From Nocardioides marmorisolisilvae (lineage in GTDB: Bacteria; Actinomycetota; Actinomycetes; Propionibacteriales; Nocardioidaceae): a stretch of 64,000 nucleotides of DNA. Where the stretch lies: NCBI RefSeq assembly GCF_031656915.1, contig NZ_CP134227.1:868001-932000 (forward strand), read 5' to 3'. Numbering within the stretch: the stretch's first letter is position 1; each line of letters begins with the position of its first letter. Below the pieces are notes generated by a model. That model saw nothing but the letters and a program-made list of their open reading frames with translations, had not been told where the DNA came from and did no database searches. Position numbers and translations under genes: made by a program. Below, one piece after another: positions 56,334 to 63,360 of this stretch.

Positions 56334-57383
56334 TCATGCTCGCAGCAGGGAGACGACGGGGAACCCGTGGTGGTTCAGAGATCGGCGCAGGTTGAGGCCG
56401 ATCGAGTCGAACCGCATGTGCAACTCGGCGGCCAGGTCCAACGGGAGCCACTCGGGACGCTGCCCCTCGACGATGAATCGGTCGGGGCTGAACACTGCGT
56501 TCTCGCGCCGTTCGATCTCGTCAGCGGAGACCTGGAGACTGTCTGGCACGCCAAAAGCCCAGAAGACGGTGGTCTCCGCGACCGTCCGTGGTGCCGCCGA
56601 TACAAAGAGAATGTACTCGTCACCCTTCGTGACCCCGCGAATCCAGGCCGTAAAGGGAACGTCGTAGTGGTAGTCGTACTCGACGTCGACGACCGCGAAA
56701 TCCTGGCCCTCAGGTGGCTTTCCCCAAGGGTCACGCGCCAGGTAGGGGACCTTTGCATCGATGTGGAGCATGTCCGGACTGGTTCTCACCGAGGTGGGCA
56801 CCACGCTCGAGACGTCGGGGTTTCCGAACGTGTCTGCGTGGATGTAACCGAAGTGGGCGACGTCCAAGAAGTTCTCGACCATGCGGGTCGCTTGACAGTG
56901 CCAATCGCTTGGGGTGCCCACATGGAAGGTCCAGGCCGCTTCGCCGAAGTTCGGACAGGGCGGCACGTCAGCTTCCGCCTCACCTGACGAGGCAAGGCGG
57001 GTCCAGATCAAACCGTTCTGCTCACGGACCGGGTGAGCGCCAACGCGCGCCTTCGACGGGATCTTGGTCTCTGGTGGAAGTTGCGGAATGCGAACACACG
57101 CTCCGTCAGATCCGTATTCCCAGCCGTGGTAGGGACATGCGAGGTTTCCAGAACCAGTGACCTCTCCATCGGAGAGCATCGTGCCGCGGTGCAGACACAA
57201 ATTATCCAGCACCGTCACCTGGCCGTGATAGTCGCGCCAGACCACGAGATCCTCGCCCAGAAGGCGACTCGCGAGTCTCCCCCCGATGGGGACGTCGACC
57301 GAGCGTGCGACGGGGAGCCAAAACCTGCCCGCAGCGTCGTAGAACTCATCATGCACCTCGGGCGGCGCCGGCTGGATACGCAC
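56334..57383 (-). CDS. Rieske non-heme iron oxygenase (second)
   Basis: This 349-aa Rieske oxygenase has CLHRGTMLSDGEV and LACPYHGWEYG (Cys-x-His, Cys-x2-His, about residues 66-90), and the iron ligands in NFLDVAHFGYIHADTFG (about 182-198). It is only distantly similar to the first Rieske protein (different spacing and core), and closer to the PaO/phenoxybenzoate-type oxygenases. GTG at 57383 follows GGAGAG. It has no reductase or ferredoxin gene of its own, so it likely shares the VanB-type reductase. Confidence 0.91.
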   Translation of the reverse strand: MRIQPAPPEVHDEFYDAAGRFWLPVARSVDVPIGGRLASRLLGEDLVVWRDYHGQVTVLDNLCLHRGTMLSDGEVTGSGNLACPYHGWEYGSDGACVRIPQLPPETKIPSKARVGAHPVREQNGLIWTRLASSGEAEADVPPCPNFGEAAWTFHVGTPSDWHCQATRMVENFLDVAHFGYIHADTFGNPDVSSVVPTSVRTSPDMLHIDAKVPYLARDPWGKPPEGQDFAVVDVEYDYHYDVPFTAWIRGVTKGDEYILFVSAAPRTVAETTVFWAFGVPDSLQVSADEIERRENAVFSPDRFIVEGQRPEWLPLDLAAELHMRFDSIGLNLRRSLNHHGFPVVSLLRA

Positions 57384-57836
57384 AATCTCTCCTACCAAGT
57401 TTGCGTTACATGGAGGTCTGGCTTCGATGCTAGGGCCATCCTTTCTCCAGACGTATGGGCATCTGCCCGGCTTCCGAGGCGCCAACTGTGCAGGGACCTA
57501 CTTCGGCTGGTCCGATGCGGCGAATCGTTCCAGCGACGCAGTGTCACAGCGGCAGACGTACACCGAGCTCCGGATGCGCCCAGCTCCTCGGTGAGCACTC
57601 TCGATACTCACGACGGCGACATGGCCCATGTCGCCGACCGCGGCGGTGCGCTCGGGTTGAGCCAGCGGCTCAAAGAGGTCATTGGAACGGAGCCAAGCGC
57701 ACCATGGATGGCTTCGAGGAACGTGGGGCGAGCATCCCGATCAGTCGTCAGCGGCTGGTGCAGACGAAGTTCAAGGCGCCCGCGCCGGCAAAAGTGGCAC
57801 AAAAGTGTCACTAGGATCGTTCGGACCCGGAACGGG
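57384..57836. other. Non-coding stretch left of the tRNA-Asn fragment
   Basis: About 450 bp are crossed by open frames on both strands, but none has a recognised motif or a good start. No repeat was found. It marks the boundary between the catabolic cluster and the probable integrated element. Confidence 0.5.
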
Positions 57837-57878
57837 CGAACCCCGCCCGACCTGTTCGTGCAGGTCAGACGGGGTTCG
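57837..57878. terminator. Long hairpin beside the tRNA-Asn fragment
   Basis: CGAACCCCGCCCGACCTG (57837-57854) pairs with CAGGTCAGACGGGGTTCG (57861-57878), 16 of 18 positions, with the tight loop TTCGTG. It directly abuts the 3' end of the tRNA fragment and was probably the tRNA gene's terminator. No clear T-tract follows. Confidence 0.55.
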
Positions 57879-57879
57879 G

Positions 57880-57912
57880 TGGCTCCCCCGGTTGGACTCG
57901 AACCAACAACCC
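57880..57912 (-). other. 3' fragment of tRNA-Asn (candidate attachment site)
   Basis: Read on the minus strand, the T-arm GTTGG-TTCGAGT-CCAAC is followed by CGGGGGA (3' acceptor strand), discriminator G and CCA. G73 and the TCCCCCG complement fit tRNA-Asn. The 5' half (D-arm, anticodon) is absent; sequence diverges near 57912. Such fragments arise when an element integrates into the 3' end of a tRNA gene. The element would extend rightward to an intact tRNA-Asn that is not in the window. Confidence 0.7.
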
Positions 57913-57917
57913 TCCGC

Positions 57918-58350
57918 TCCCCCGAGCACGTGCTGAGGCGCCGGCGCGAAGTGCGATGGCCGGGTCTGCGTGGAGTTGCGCGAGTATGCGGAAACGCGCG
58001 TTGACCTGCAGGAACGCGATCGAACCGGCGCCCCGCGGTCGTGCATCGGCGTCATCCCTCGCTTGCGTCTCATTGCCCTGGAGCGCGGGCTTCTGCGTCC
58101 AAAGTGGACACAATTGTGTGAACGCTCGAATCCCGACCGGGCCCTCGCCTCAGGCTACCTCGCCCGCATCGTTGCCATGGTGCACGAACGTGCCGGCTCC
58201 GTAGGCAGAGTGCGTCGTTCCGCCCAGATTGACGCACAAGGGTGGACCGACGCCCACCCAGGTTGGATGGCAAGGTCTCGCGGCAGCGAGACCCATGGGG
58301 GCGGCAATCTACTTCATCAGGTAGCTCACTCAGTCCGCGAAGAGAGCCCT
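57918..58350. other. About 430 bp without a recognisable gene
   Basis: Frames up to 140 codons cross it, but their composition looks random, without motifs or ribosome-binding sites. It lies between the tRNA-Asn fragment and the end of the E1/JAMM gene. Confidence 0.5.
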
Positions 58351-59832
58351 CTACCGAATACGGGTGGGCAACTCGGATGCGTCGCCGACTGACAACACGG
58401 AGTACGACCGAAGCCCGCAGACGTGGCACTCAGGGTCAATATGCGGTTGTTGAACGACGAGCTGTGGCTGACCAGCAGCTACAGGTTTGCTGCGGATAAT
58501 CCGGTACCCACTTGCCGGGCGACCGAGTCCGGTGGCAAATTGCATGAAGTCGTTGACAGCGATCCCGACTGCCATCGCGTTGAGGGTGATCACGCTGGGT
58601 GCGTCGATGCCCGGCTCATCGACGTATCGCTGGTTCTGTCGCTGCTCGACAGAGGCCACCGATTCTTCGGCGAGTTTGGACATGTTGATCAGGTCGTTGC
58701 AGCGCAGGCATCCCGGCGCGGTCCCGAGCGCACGAACTGCACCAAAGACATCCAGAACATCGCCGCTTGCGGAGTCGATCACGACCTTCGAGCCGACCTG
58801 CAGGGTGGGAACGAGGTATTGGTAGGCGATCTGGTTGACGACTTCTCGCGACAGCATTGTGTCGGCGGCGAGGAAAATAAAGTCGCACCCAATCAGCGAG
58901 CGAGCAATCGAATCGTCGGCGACATCGCCTCGGATTGCGGTTATGCGCGCGTCGGGATTGGCTCCGTGGATCACACGTGCGGCGAGGCGGACCTTTGACG
59001 TCGGCTGGTTGCGCCCGAAGCGCCGGGCAAGGCGCCCGAAAGGACCGTTCCCCCAATGACCAATGGCATCGCTGAGGCGCGCCTCAGGCAGGCGCGGGAG
59101 GTTGGTGACGCTGACATGATCCGGGTCAATCAGGACGAACTCACCAACACCAAGTCGGCTCAGTGCCTGCACCACCAACATCCCGACACCGCCTGCTCCG
59201 ACAACTCCGACGCGCAGGTTGCTGAGGATGCTTTGCCCGGCGGGACCGAAGATTAGTGCTTGGCGCTCGTATCGCTCGAGTATCTGCTCGGTTGCGGAGT
59301 CAGACTCGCGTGAGTCGCCGTCGGTGAGTCGCGTCAGGCCCTCGCCGACCACAGTAGTCACGTACAACGGTAGGCGCCGGCCGTCAGTCAGCCAGATGTC
59401 GCCTGCGATGGCATTCTTGGCAAGCACCAAGCCACCCACGGGAGAACCATTGATGGCGAGCAGCGTCGGGTAGCCACGCTCGTGAGACGCGAGGTCGGAA
59501 CCGGAGAATCCGACACGGTCAGATCCGCCGTGGTTGTGTGCCGCGAGGTAAACCAGGCCTGCATCGTGCGCCGCACGAAGTTGGCGGGTGACAAAAGCGC
59601 CGTCGAGGAGGCGGTAACCCCTTGTGCCAGGCAGATAGTCGCGGCCGTCTTGCGCCGGAACGACTTCGCGTACCACCAGTGTCAGACGAGTACCCACCTG
59701 CGCTTGCCCGCACAGCAAGGCAGCGCCGTGCTCGTCGCTATCGCCCGGGAACAGGTGACCGACGAGCCGGTCCCAGTCGGCGCCGCGAAACCGCAACTCG
59801 ACTGACTCCACTGGTGGCCGGATTCCGCTCAT
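58351..59832 (-). CDS. JAMM protease fused to an E1-like (ThiF) adenylyltransferase
   Basis: This 493-aa two-domain protein combines a deubiquitinase-like and an activating enzyme. Residues about 10-160 form a JAMM/MPN domain with Glu in EHGAALLCG and the metal motif AHNHGGSDRVGFSGSD (His-x-His-x8-Ser-x2-Asp). Residues about 190-490 form a ThiF/E1 domain with GVVGAGGVGMLVVQAL (nucleotide loop), LIDPDHVSVTNLPRLPEA, and zinc pairs CLRC (about 388) and CHVC (about 475). In MoeB-type E1 proteins the catalytic Cys lies between these pairs; here that stretch reads DAPSVITLNAMAVG, without Cys. Its ATG overlaps the E2-like gene stop (ATGA). It is predicted to adenylate and later cleave the ubiquitin-like protein encoded upstream. 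Confidence 0.9.
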   Translation of the reverse strand: MSGIRPPVESVELRFRGADWDRLVGHLFPGDSDEHGAALLCGQAQVGTRLTLVVREVVPAQDGRDYLPGTRGYRLLDGAFVTRQLRAAHDAGLVYLAAHNHGGSDRVGFSGSDLASHERGYPTLLAINGSPVGGLVLAKNAIAGDIWLTDGRRLPLYVTTVVGEGLTRLTDGDSRESDSATEQILERYERQALIFGPAGQSILSNLRVGVVGAGGVGMLVVQALSRLGVGEFVLIDPDHVSVTNLPRLPEARLSDAIGHWGNGPFGRLARRFGRNQPTSKVRLAARVIHGANPDARITAIRGDVADDSIARSLIGCDFIFLAADTMLSREVVNQIAYQYLVPTLQVGSKVVIDSASGDVLDVFGAVRALGTAPGCLRCNDLINMSKLAEESVASVEQRQNQRYVDEPGIDAPSVITLNAMAVGIAVNDFMQFATGLGRPASGYRIIRSKPVAAGQPQLVVQQPHIDPECHVCGLRSYSVLSVGDASELPTRIR

Positions 59833-60269
59833 CGGCTACGCATCCAATCGAGGACCTTCGCGACCTTCTGCGATGCAGTCTGGGCAGCGAAGGCGCCGCG
59901 AGTGCGACGAGAAACCTGGATGATGGGACGCGGTGCGGCTTCACCGGGCCACGACACCTCTGTCTGCTGAAAGCCATCCCCGAGAGGGCCACCGTCGATC
60001 CTCGCCAGATCCGCCCGCACGAACATTGGATAGATGTCACTGCCTGGAAGAGTGAAGGGCAGCAGGAAGATCAGAAACGACTCCCCCTGCACGTAGGGCG
60101 CTCCGAGCGGCACGCTCGCCACCTCGACCCACGCGCCGCCTTGCCCGTCGGGCAGCACGGTGAGCACCCAGTCGGGGAAGGCCGCCCGCAGGTTGTCCAG
60201 CGCTTGCTGAACCCCTGCCTTCACGACGAGATCAGGAATTGTCGTCACCGGGAATCGCCCAGAACTCAT
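59829..60269 (-). CDS. Prokaryotic E2-like protein without any cysteine
   Basis: This 146-aa protein of predicted ubiquitin-conjugating (E2/UBC) fold has the typical order: N-terminal helix, strands WVLTVLPDGQGGAWVEVASV and FLIFLLPFTLPGSDIYPMF (the Y-P segment of E2s, about residue 77), then EVSWPGEAAPRPIIQVSR. No cysteine occurs in the whole protein, so it cannot form the usual thioester. Resemblance is to the prokaryotic E2 family E type; the assignment rests on pattern and operon. ATG at 60269 overlaps the upstream gene by 38 bp; GTG at 60248 would overlap by 17 bp. Confidence 0.72.
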   Translation of the reverse strand: MSSGRFPVTTIPDLVVKAGVQQALDNLRAAFPDWVLTVLPDGQGGAWVEVASVPLGAPYVQGESFLIFLLPFTLPGSDIYPMFVRADLARIDGGPLGDGFQQTEVSWPGEAAPRPIIQVSRRTRGAFAAQTASQKVAKVLDWMRSR

Positions 60270-60492
60270 CGCCGTCCTTCAGGCTCACCTGATGGTCGTC
60301 GGGAACGATCTTCTGCTCCCCGCTCGGTCGCACCTCCGACAGCACAAAATCAGCCTGAATCGGAACGCCCACTGCGATCGCAGCAGCCTTGATCTCGGCG
60401 CCAGTCACATGCTTCGACGTCATGACGATGGCCTGACCGTTGACAATGATCCGGATGGCCGCCGTGGACGGGGACGCGTTGCTCTCAGTCAT
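60232..60492 (-). CDS. Ubiquitin-like protein (multiubiquitin-domain family)
   Basis: This 86-aa protein has one beta-grasp domain: TAAIRIIVNGQAIVMTSKHV (first hairpin), TGAEIKAAAIAVGVP (helix), ADFVLSEVRPSGEQKIV, then DDHQVSLKDGDEFWAIPG. Strand and helix order match the bacterial multiubiquitin domain, which occurs singly or as repeats next to E1, E2 and JAMM genes. The C-terminus is GDDNS, without Gly-Gly; processing by the JAMM domain after Gly82 of AIPG would expose a glycine. ATG at 60492 follows AAGGAGG. First gene of the operon. Confidence 0.85.
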   Translation of the reverse strand: MTESNASPSTAAIRIIVNGQAIVMTSKHVTGAEIKAAAIAVGVPIQADFVLSEVRPSGEQKIVPDDHQVSLKDGDEFWAIPGDDNS

Positions 60493-60524
60493 GTACTCAC
60501 CTCCTTGAGGACCTCAACCGCCGG

Positions 60525-60595
60525 TTGCGGTTTTCGCAACTCCATCATGATCGCGAGTTGCCGAAATCGCAAGTCCGGGGTTGCTGTTTTCGCAA
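60525..60595. promoter_or_regulatory. Three-copy operator between the Ubl operon and the XRE-ImmA gene
   Basis: TTGCGGTTTTCGCAA (60525-60539), TTGCCGAAATCGCAA (60558-60572) and TTGCTGTTTTCGCAA (60581-60595) share TTGC-N7-GCAA dyad symmetry; the first has perfect 5-bp arms. They fill the divergent promoter region, the usual location for an XRE-type autoregulator. Copy spacings are 33 and 23 bp. Confidence 0.75.
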
Positions 60596-60639
60596 GACGG
60601 TGCTTCACCCCGGCCGCCAGCGCGGGTATCGTGCGGTTG

Positions 60640-61866
60640 GTGGAACACGAACTGGGCGCGCGAATCCGTGAAATCCGTGAGGGCGCCAGGATTCTCGCTG
60701 GCGACCTCGCCGAGAGAGTCGGGCTCGATCCGACCACGATCTCCAAGATCGAGAACGGTCGGCGTGGCGTCAAGCCCGCGGAGCTCGCGAGGATCGCTCG
60801 AGCCTTAAAGGTGTCGCCACTGGCCTTGCTCGAACCCGACTCCCTGGTCGCGCAATTGCCGATCGCGTCACGGGCGGCAGGCGCGAGCGGGGTGATGGGT
60901 GCTGCCTACGATCGTCTAGTCGCGACCGCGGAATTGCACCAGGTCCTGGCGGACCATCACATCTACTCATCCCCGAAGCTCTCGGGCGTCCCATCCATCG
61001 AGGGACTTGGCTGGCTGGCTGCGGCAGATGCATTGGCGACCTGGGCGCGCGAGGCGCTTCAGTTGGACGCCGTGGAAGGCGACGAGCGCTTCTCCGAGCT
61101 GGCTGAACGCATTCAAACCCGCCTGGGCGTCGACGTCCTTGTCGCCACTCATGAGGGCGACTCGCTATCGGGTGCCGCGATCACGGACCGGCGATTTCCA
61201 CTGATCTTCGTCAACTCGGCGCATGCGCTCCCGCGTTCGCTCTTCACGCTTGCCCACGAACTCGGACACATCCTGGCCGGCCACAACGGCAACGCCATCA
61301 CCCTCGATCGCGAACTCTCTGGATCGACGACGGAGGAGCGCTTGGCGAATGCTTTCGCCGCAAGTTTCCTCATGCCCGAGGACGTCGTTCGAAAGATGGT
61401 CGAAGACAAGGGGCGCTCCGAAGTTGCGCTAATCAATCTGGCGTACGCGCTAGGCGTCAGCTTCGAAAGCCTTGTCTATCGCCTACACAACTTGAGTTTG
61501 ATCGACGCCGCAGGCCGCGACCAACTGCGCCGGGTCAACTGGCGACAGGTGCTCCTGCACCTGTCCGATGAACACATGCGAGGCGGACTTACGCGCGACC
61601 AAGCCGCCCAACTGCAGGCTCGCTCTCTTACCGCTCCCGCGGAACTGCCACCCGCGCTGCTCGTCTTCCGGGCGAGCGAAGGCTTCCGCAAGGGGGCCAT
61701 CAGCGCTCACGCATTTGCTGACCTCGTCGGCGAAGATCCCGACGGCGTGCTGGCGAACTACGAGATCGATCCGGATCTAAACGAAGCACGCAGCCTCATC
61801 GACGCCGACTACGCGCCCCGGGTGTCCGAGGCGGACGAGGATCGGTTCTCGGGTCTGCCCTTCTGA
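60640..61866 (+). CDS. XRE-family regulator fused to ImmA/IrrE metallopeptidase
   Basis: This protein of about 408 aa has an N-terminal helix-turn-helix (LAERVGLDPTTISKIENGRR, about residues 24-43) and a zinc peptidase domain with HExxH in FTLAHELGHILAGH (about 205-218). NAFAASFLMPEDVV is the third-ligand helix (Glu of EERLANAF). A C-terminal helical part follows. Proteins of this build repress mobile-element or defence genes and can be inactivated by self or partner cleavage on stress. GTG at 60640 is chosen; GTG 60631 and TTG 60637 are alternatives. It is divergent from the Ubl operon and 4 bp from the PIN-like gene. Confidence 0.88.
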   Translation: MEHELGARIREIREGARILAGDLAERVGLDPTTISKIENGRRGVKPAELARIARALKVSPLALLEPDSLVAQLPIASRAAGASGVMGAAYDRLVATAELHQVLADHHIYSSPKLSGVPSIEGLGWLAAADALATWAREALQLDAVEGDERFSELAERIQTRLGVDVLVATHEGDSLSGAAITDRRFPLIFVNSAHALPRSLFTLAHELGHILAGHNGNAITLDRELSGSTTEERLANAFAASFLMPEDVVRKMVEDKGRSEVALINLAYALGVSFESLVYRLHNLSLIDAAGRDQLRRVNWRQVLLHLSDEHMRGGLTRDQAAQLQARSLTAPAELPPALLVFRASEGFRKGAISAHAFADLVGEDPDGVLANYEIDPDLNEARSLIDADYAPRVSEADEDRFSGLPF

Positions 61867-61870
61867 ATCA

Positions 61871-62407
61871 ATGAGTGCATGGCTAGTTGACTCGGTAACG
61901 CTCCAGCATTTTGGTTCGGTCGACCAGATGAGTGTGCTGATCAAATTTCTCACTCGTGGCTCGCCGCCTCACTGGACCGACCAAGTGAAGAGCGAAGTTC
62001 TCGCGGGTATCGCCACCGAACGCTGTCGCCTCGTGCTCCAGTGCGCCGCGCTCGGCCAACCCGAACCACTTCCCGATCACCTCTTCACGGACGTGTTCAA
62101 GATGCAACGCGCGCTCGGCGGAGGCGGTGAGTCGGGGGAGGACCACCTCGGTGAGGCAGAATGCCTAGTGCTCGCCGAAGCCAACGGCTGGGGTGTGATC
62201 ACCGACGACAACGCTGCGTACGACCTGGCTAGCAAACGACTCGGATCGGCACGAACCCACGACACGATCGACATCCTGCATGCGCTCGTCGCCCACGGCG
62301 ACCTCGAAGCCATTGAAGCCAAGCAGCTCACCGACGCCATCAGAAACAACGGCCGGTACCTGCGCCGGGTTCACCCGACGACCCTCATCCCGGACTATTT
62401 CCGGTAG
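61871..62407 (+). CDS. PIN-like domain protein (possible toxin partner of XRE-ImmA)
   Basis: This 178-aa protein starts WLVDSVTLQHFGSVDQM (first acidic residue of a PIN core) and has GEAECLVLAEANGWGVITDDNAAYDLA (second cluster: Glu, then Asp-Asp) and RTHDTIDILHALV. These match the acidic positions and strand-helix order of PIN/VapC-type RNases. XRE-ImmA plus PIN-like pairs behave as toxin-antitoxin-like modules in some bacteria. ATG at 61871 is 4 bp after the XRE-ImmA stop, so coupling is likely. Nuclease activity is inferred. Confidence 0.72.
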   Translation: MSAWLVDSVTLQHFGSVDQMSVLIKFLTRGSPPHWTDQVKSEVLAGIATERCRLVLQCAALGQPEPLPDHLFTDVFKMQRALGGGGESGEDHLGEAECLVLAEANGWGVITDDNAAYDLASKRLGSARTHDTIDILHALVAHGDLEAIEAKQLTDAIRNNGRYLRRVHPTTLIPDYFR

Positions 62408-62688
62408 AGGGCGGCCTCTTTGCACCAAAACCAAAGTGCTCGAGCACACCCTTCGGACCGCGGTCTGTGGCGAACGTCGGGTCTCCCTGAGTGACCGCCG
62501 CGTCATACCGCCGCGTATGACGTGGCGAGCAGCTGCCAGGAGCGGCGAGTGTTCTGGTGGGACCGAATCCGGGCCTGCGGAGCAGGGCGGTGGGCACTCT
62601 CTGGGCCGGTGGAGCCTAGGGCGTCAACCGCGCGCAGAGTCACGTTTTGGATAGGCCGACGATATTCGCGGCCTCCTAGCATGTGCCT
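62408..62688. other. Intergenic region between the PIN-like gene and the two-component system
   Basis: No gene is seen. CGTCATA (62501-62507) and TATGACG (62516-62522) form a perfect 7-bp inverted repeat with an 8-bp centre; it could be an operator or small hairpin. Confidence 0.4.
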
Positions 62689-63360
62689 ATGCGTGTCTTG
62701 GTGGTGGAGGACGAGCCGCTGATGGCGGAGGCCATTCGCGATGGACTACGTCTGGAGGCGATCGCGGCCGACCTTGCCGGCGACGGCGACACGGCGTTGG
62801 AGCTGCTGGGCGTCAACGAGTACGACATCGCGGTACTCGACCGCGACATTCCCGGGCCGTCGGGAGACGAGATTGCGCAGCAGGTCGTGGCATCGGGGAG
62901 TGGGATGCCGATTCTGATGCTCACCGCGGCGGATCGGATCGACGACTTGGAGTCGGGGTTCGAGTTGGGTGCGGATGACTATTTGACCAAGCCGTTCGAG
63001 CTTCGCGAGTTGGTGCTGCGTCTGCGGGCGTTGGACCGTCGTCGTGGTCGCAACCGGCCACCGGTCCGCGAGATCGCGGGCCTGCGGCTCGATCCGTTCC
63101 GTCGGGAGGTCTTCCGCGATGGCCGTTATGTGGCGCTGACCCGGAAGCAGTTCGCGGTGCTTGAGGTGCTCGTTAACGCTGAGGGCGGCGTGGTGAGTGC
63201 CGAGGAGCTTCTGGAGCGAGCGTGGGACGAGAACGCCAATCCGTTCACGAACGCGGTGCGGATCACTGTTTCAGCGTTGCGCAAGCGGCTGGGTGAACCC
63301 TGGGTGATCGCCACCGTGCCGGGGGTCGGCTACCGCATCGACGACGGTGGGCATGACTAG
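62689..63360 (+). CDS. OmpR-family response regulator
   Basis: This 223-aa protein has a receiver domain (VLVVEDEPLMAEAI acidic pocket, phospho-acceptor Asp in DIAVLDRDIPGPSGDE about residue 51, Thr in ILMLTAADR, Lys in YLTKPFELREL). The C-terminal winged helix has LTRKQFAVLEVLVNAEGGVV and AVRITVSALRKRLG. ATG at 62689 (GTG 62683 possible). Its stop overlaps the histidine kinase start (ATGACTAG), so they form one operon. It is similar to MprA/CseB-type regulators; the signal is unknown. Confidence 0.92.
   Translation: MRVLVVEDEPLMAEAIRDGLRLEAIAADLAGDGDTALELLGVNEYDIAVLDRDIPGPSGDEIAQQVVASGSGMPILMLTAADRIDDLESGFELGADDYLTKPFELRELVLRLRALDRRRGRNRPPVREIAGLRLDPFRREVFRDGRYVALTRKQFAVLEVLVNAEGGVVSAEELLERAWDENANPFTNAVRITVSALRKRLGEPWVIATVPGVGYRIDDGGHD

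Noticed and set aside
57033-58004. An open frame ending with an APPVGLEPTTLRS-like stretch.
   Set aside because: That peptide is the usual spurious translation of a tRNA 3' end; it led to the tRNA-Asn fragment instead.
57970-58392. A 140-codon frame between the tRNA fragment and the E1/JAMM gene.
   Set aside because: No motif, no ribosome-binding site, and its end overlaps the opposite-strand E1/JAMM gene.
60525-60595. Three spaced repeats considered as a CRISPR fragment.
   Set aside because: Units are 15 bp, palindromic, unevenly spaced and between divergent promoters; no cas genes. Operators explain them better. No CRISPR array was seen anywhere in the window.
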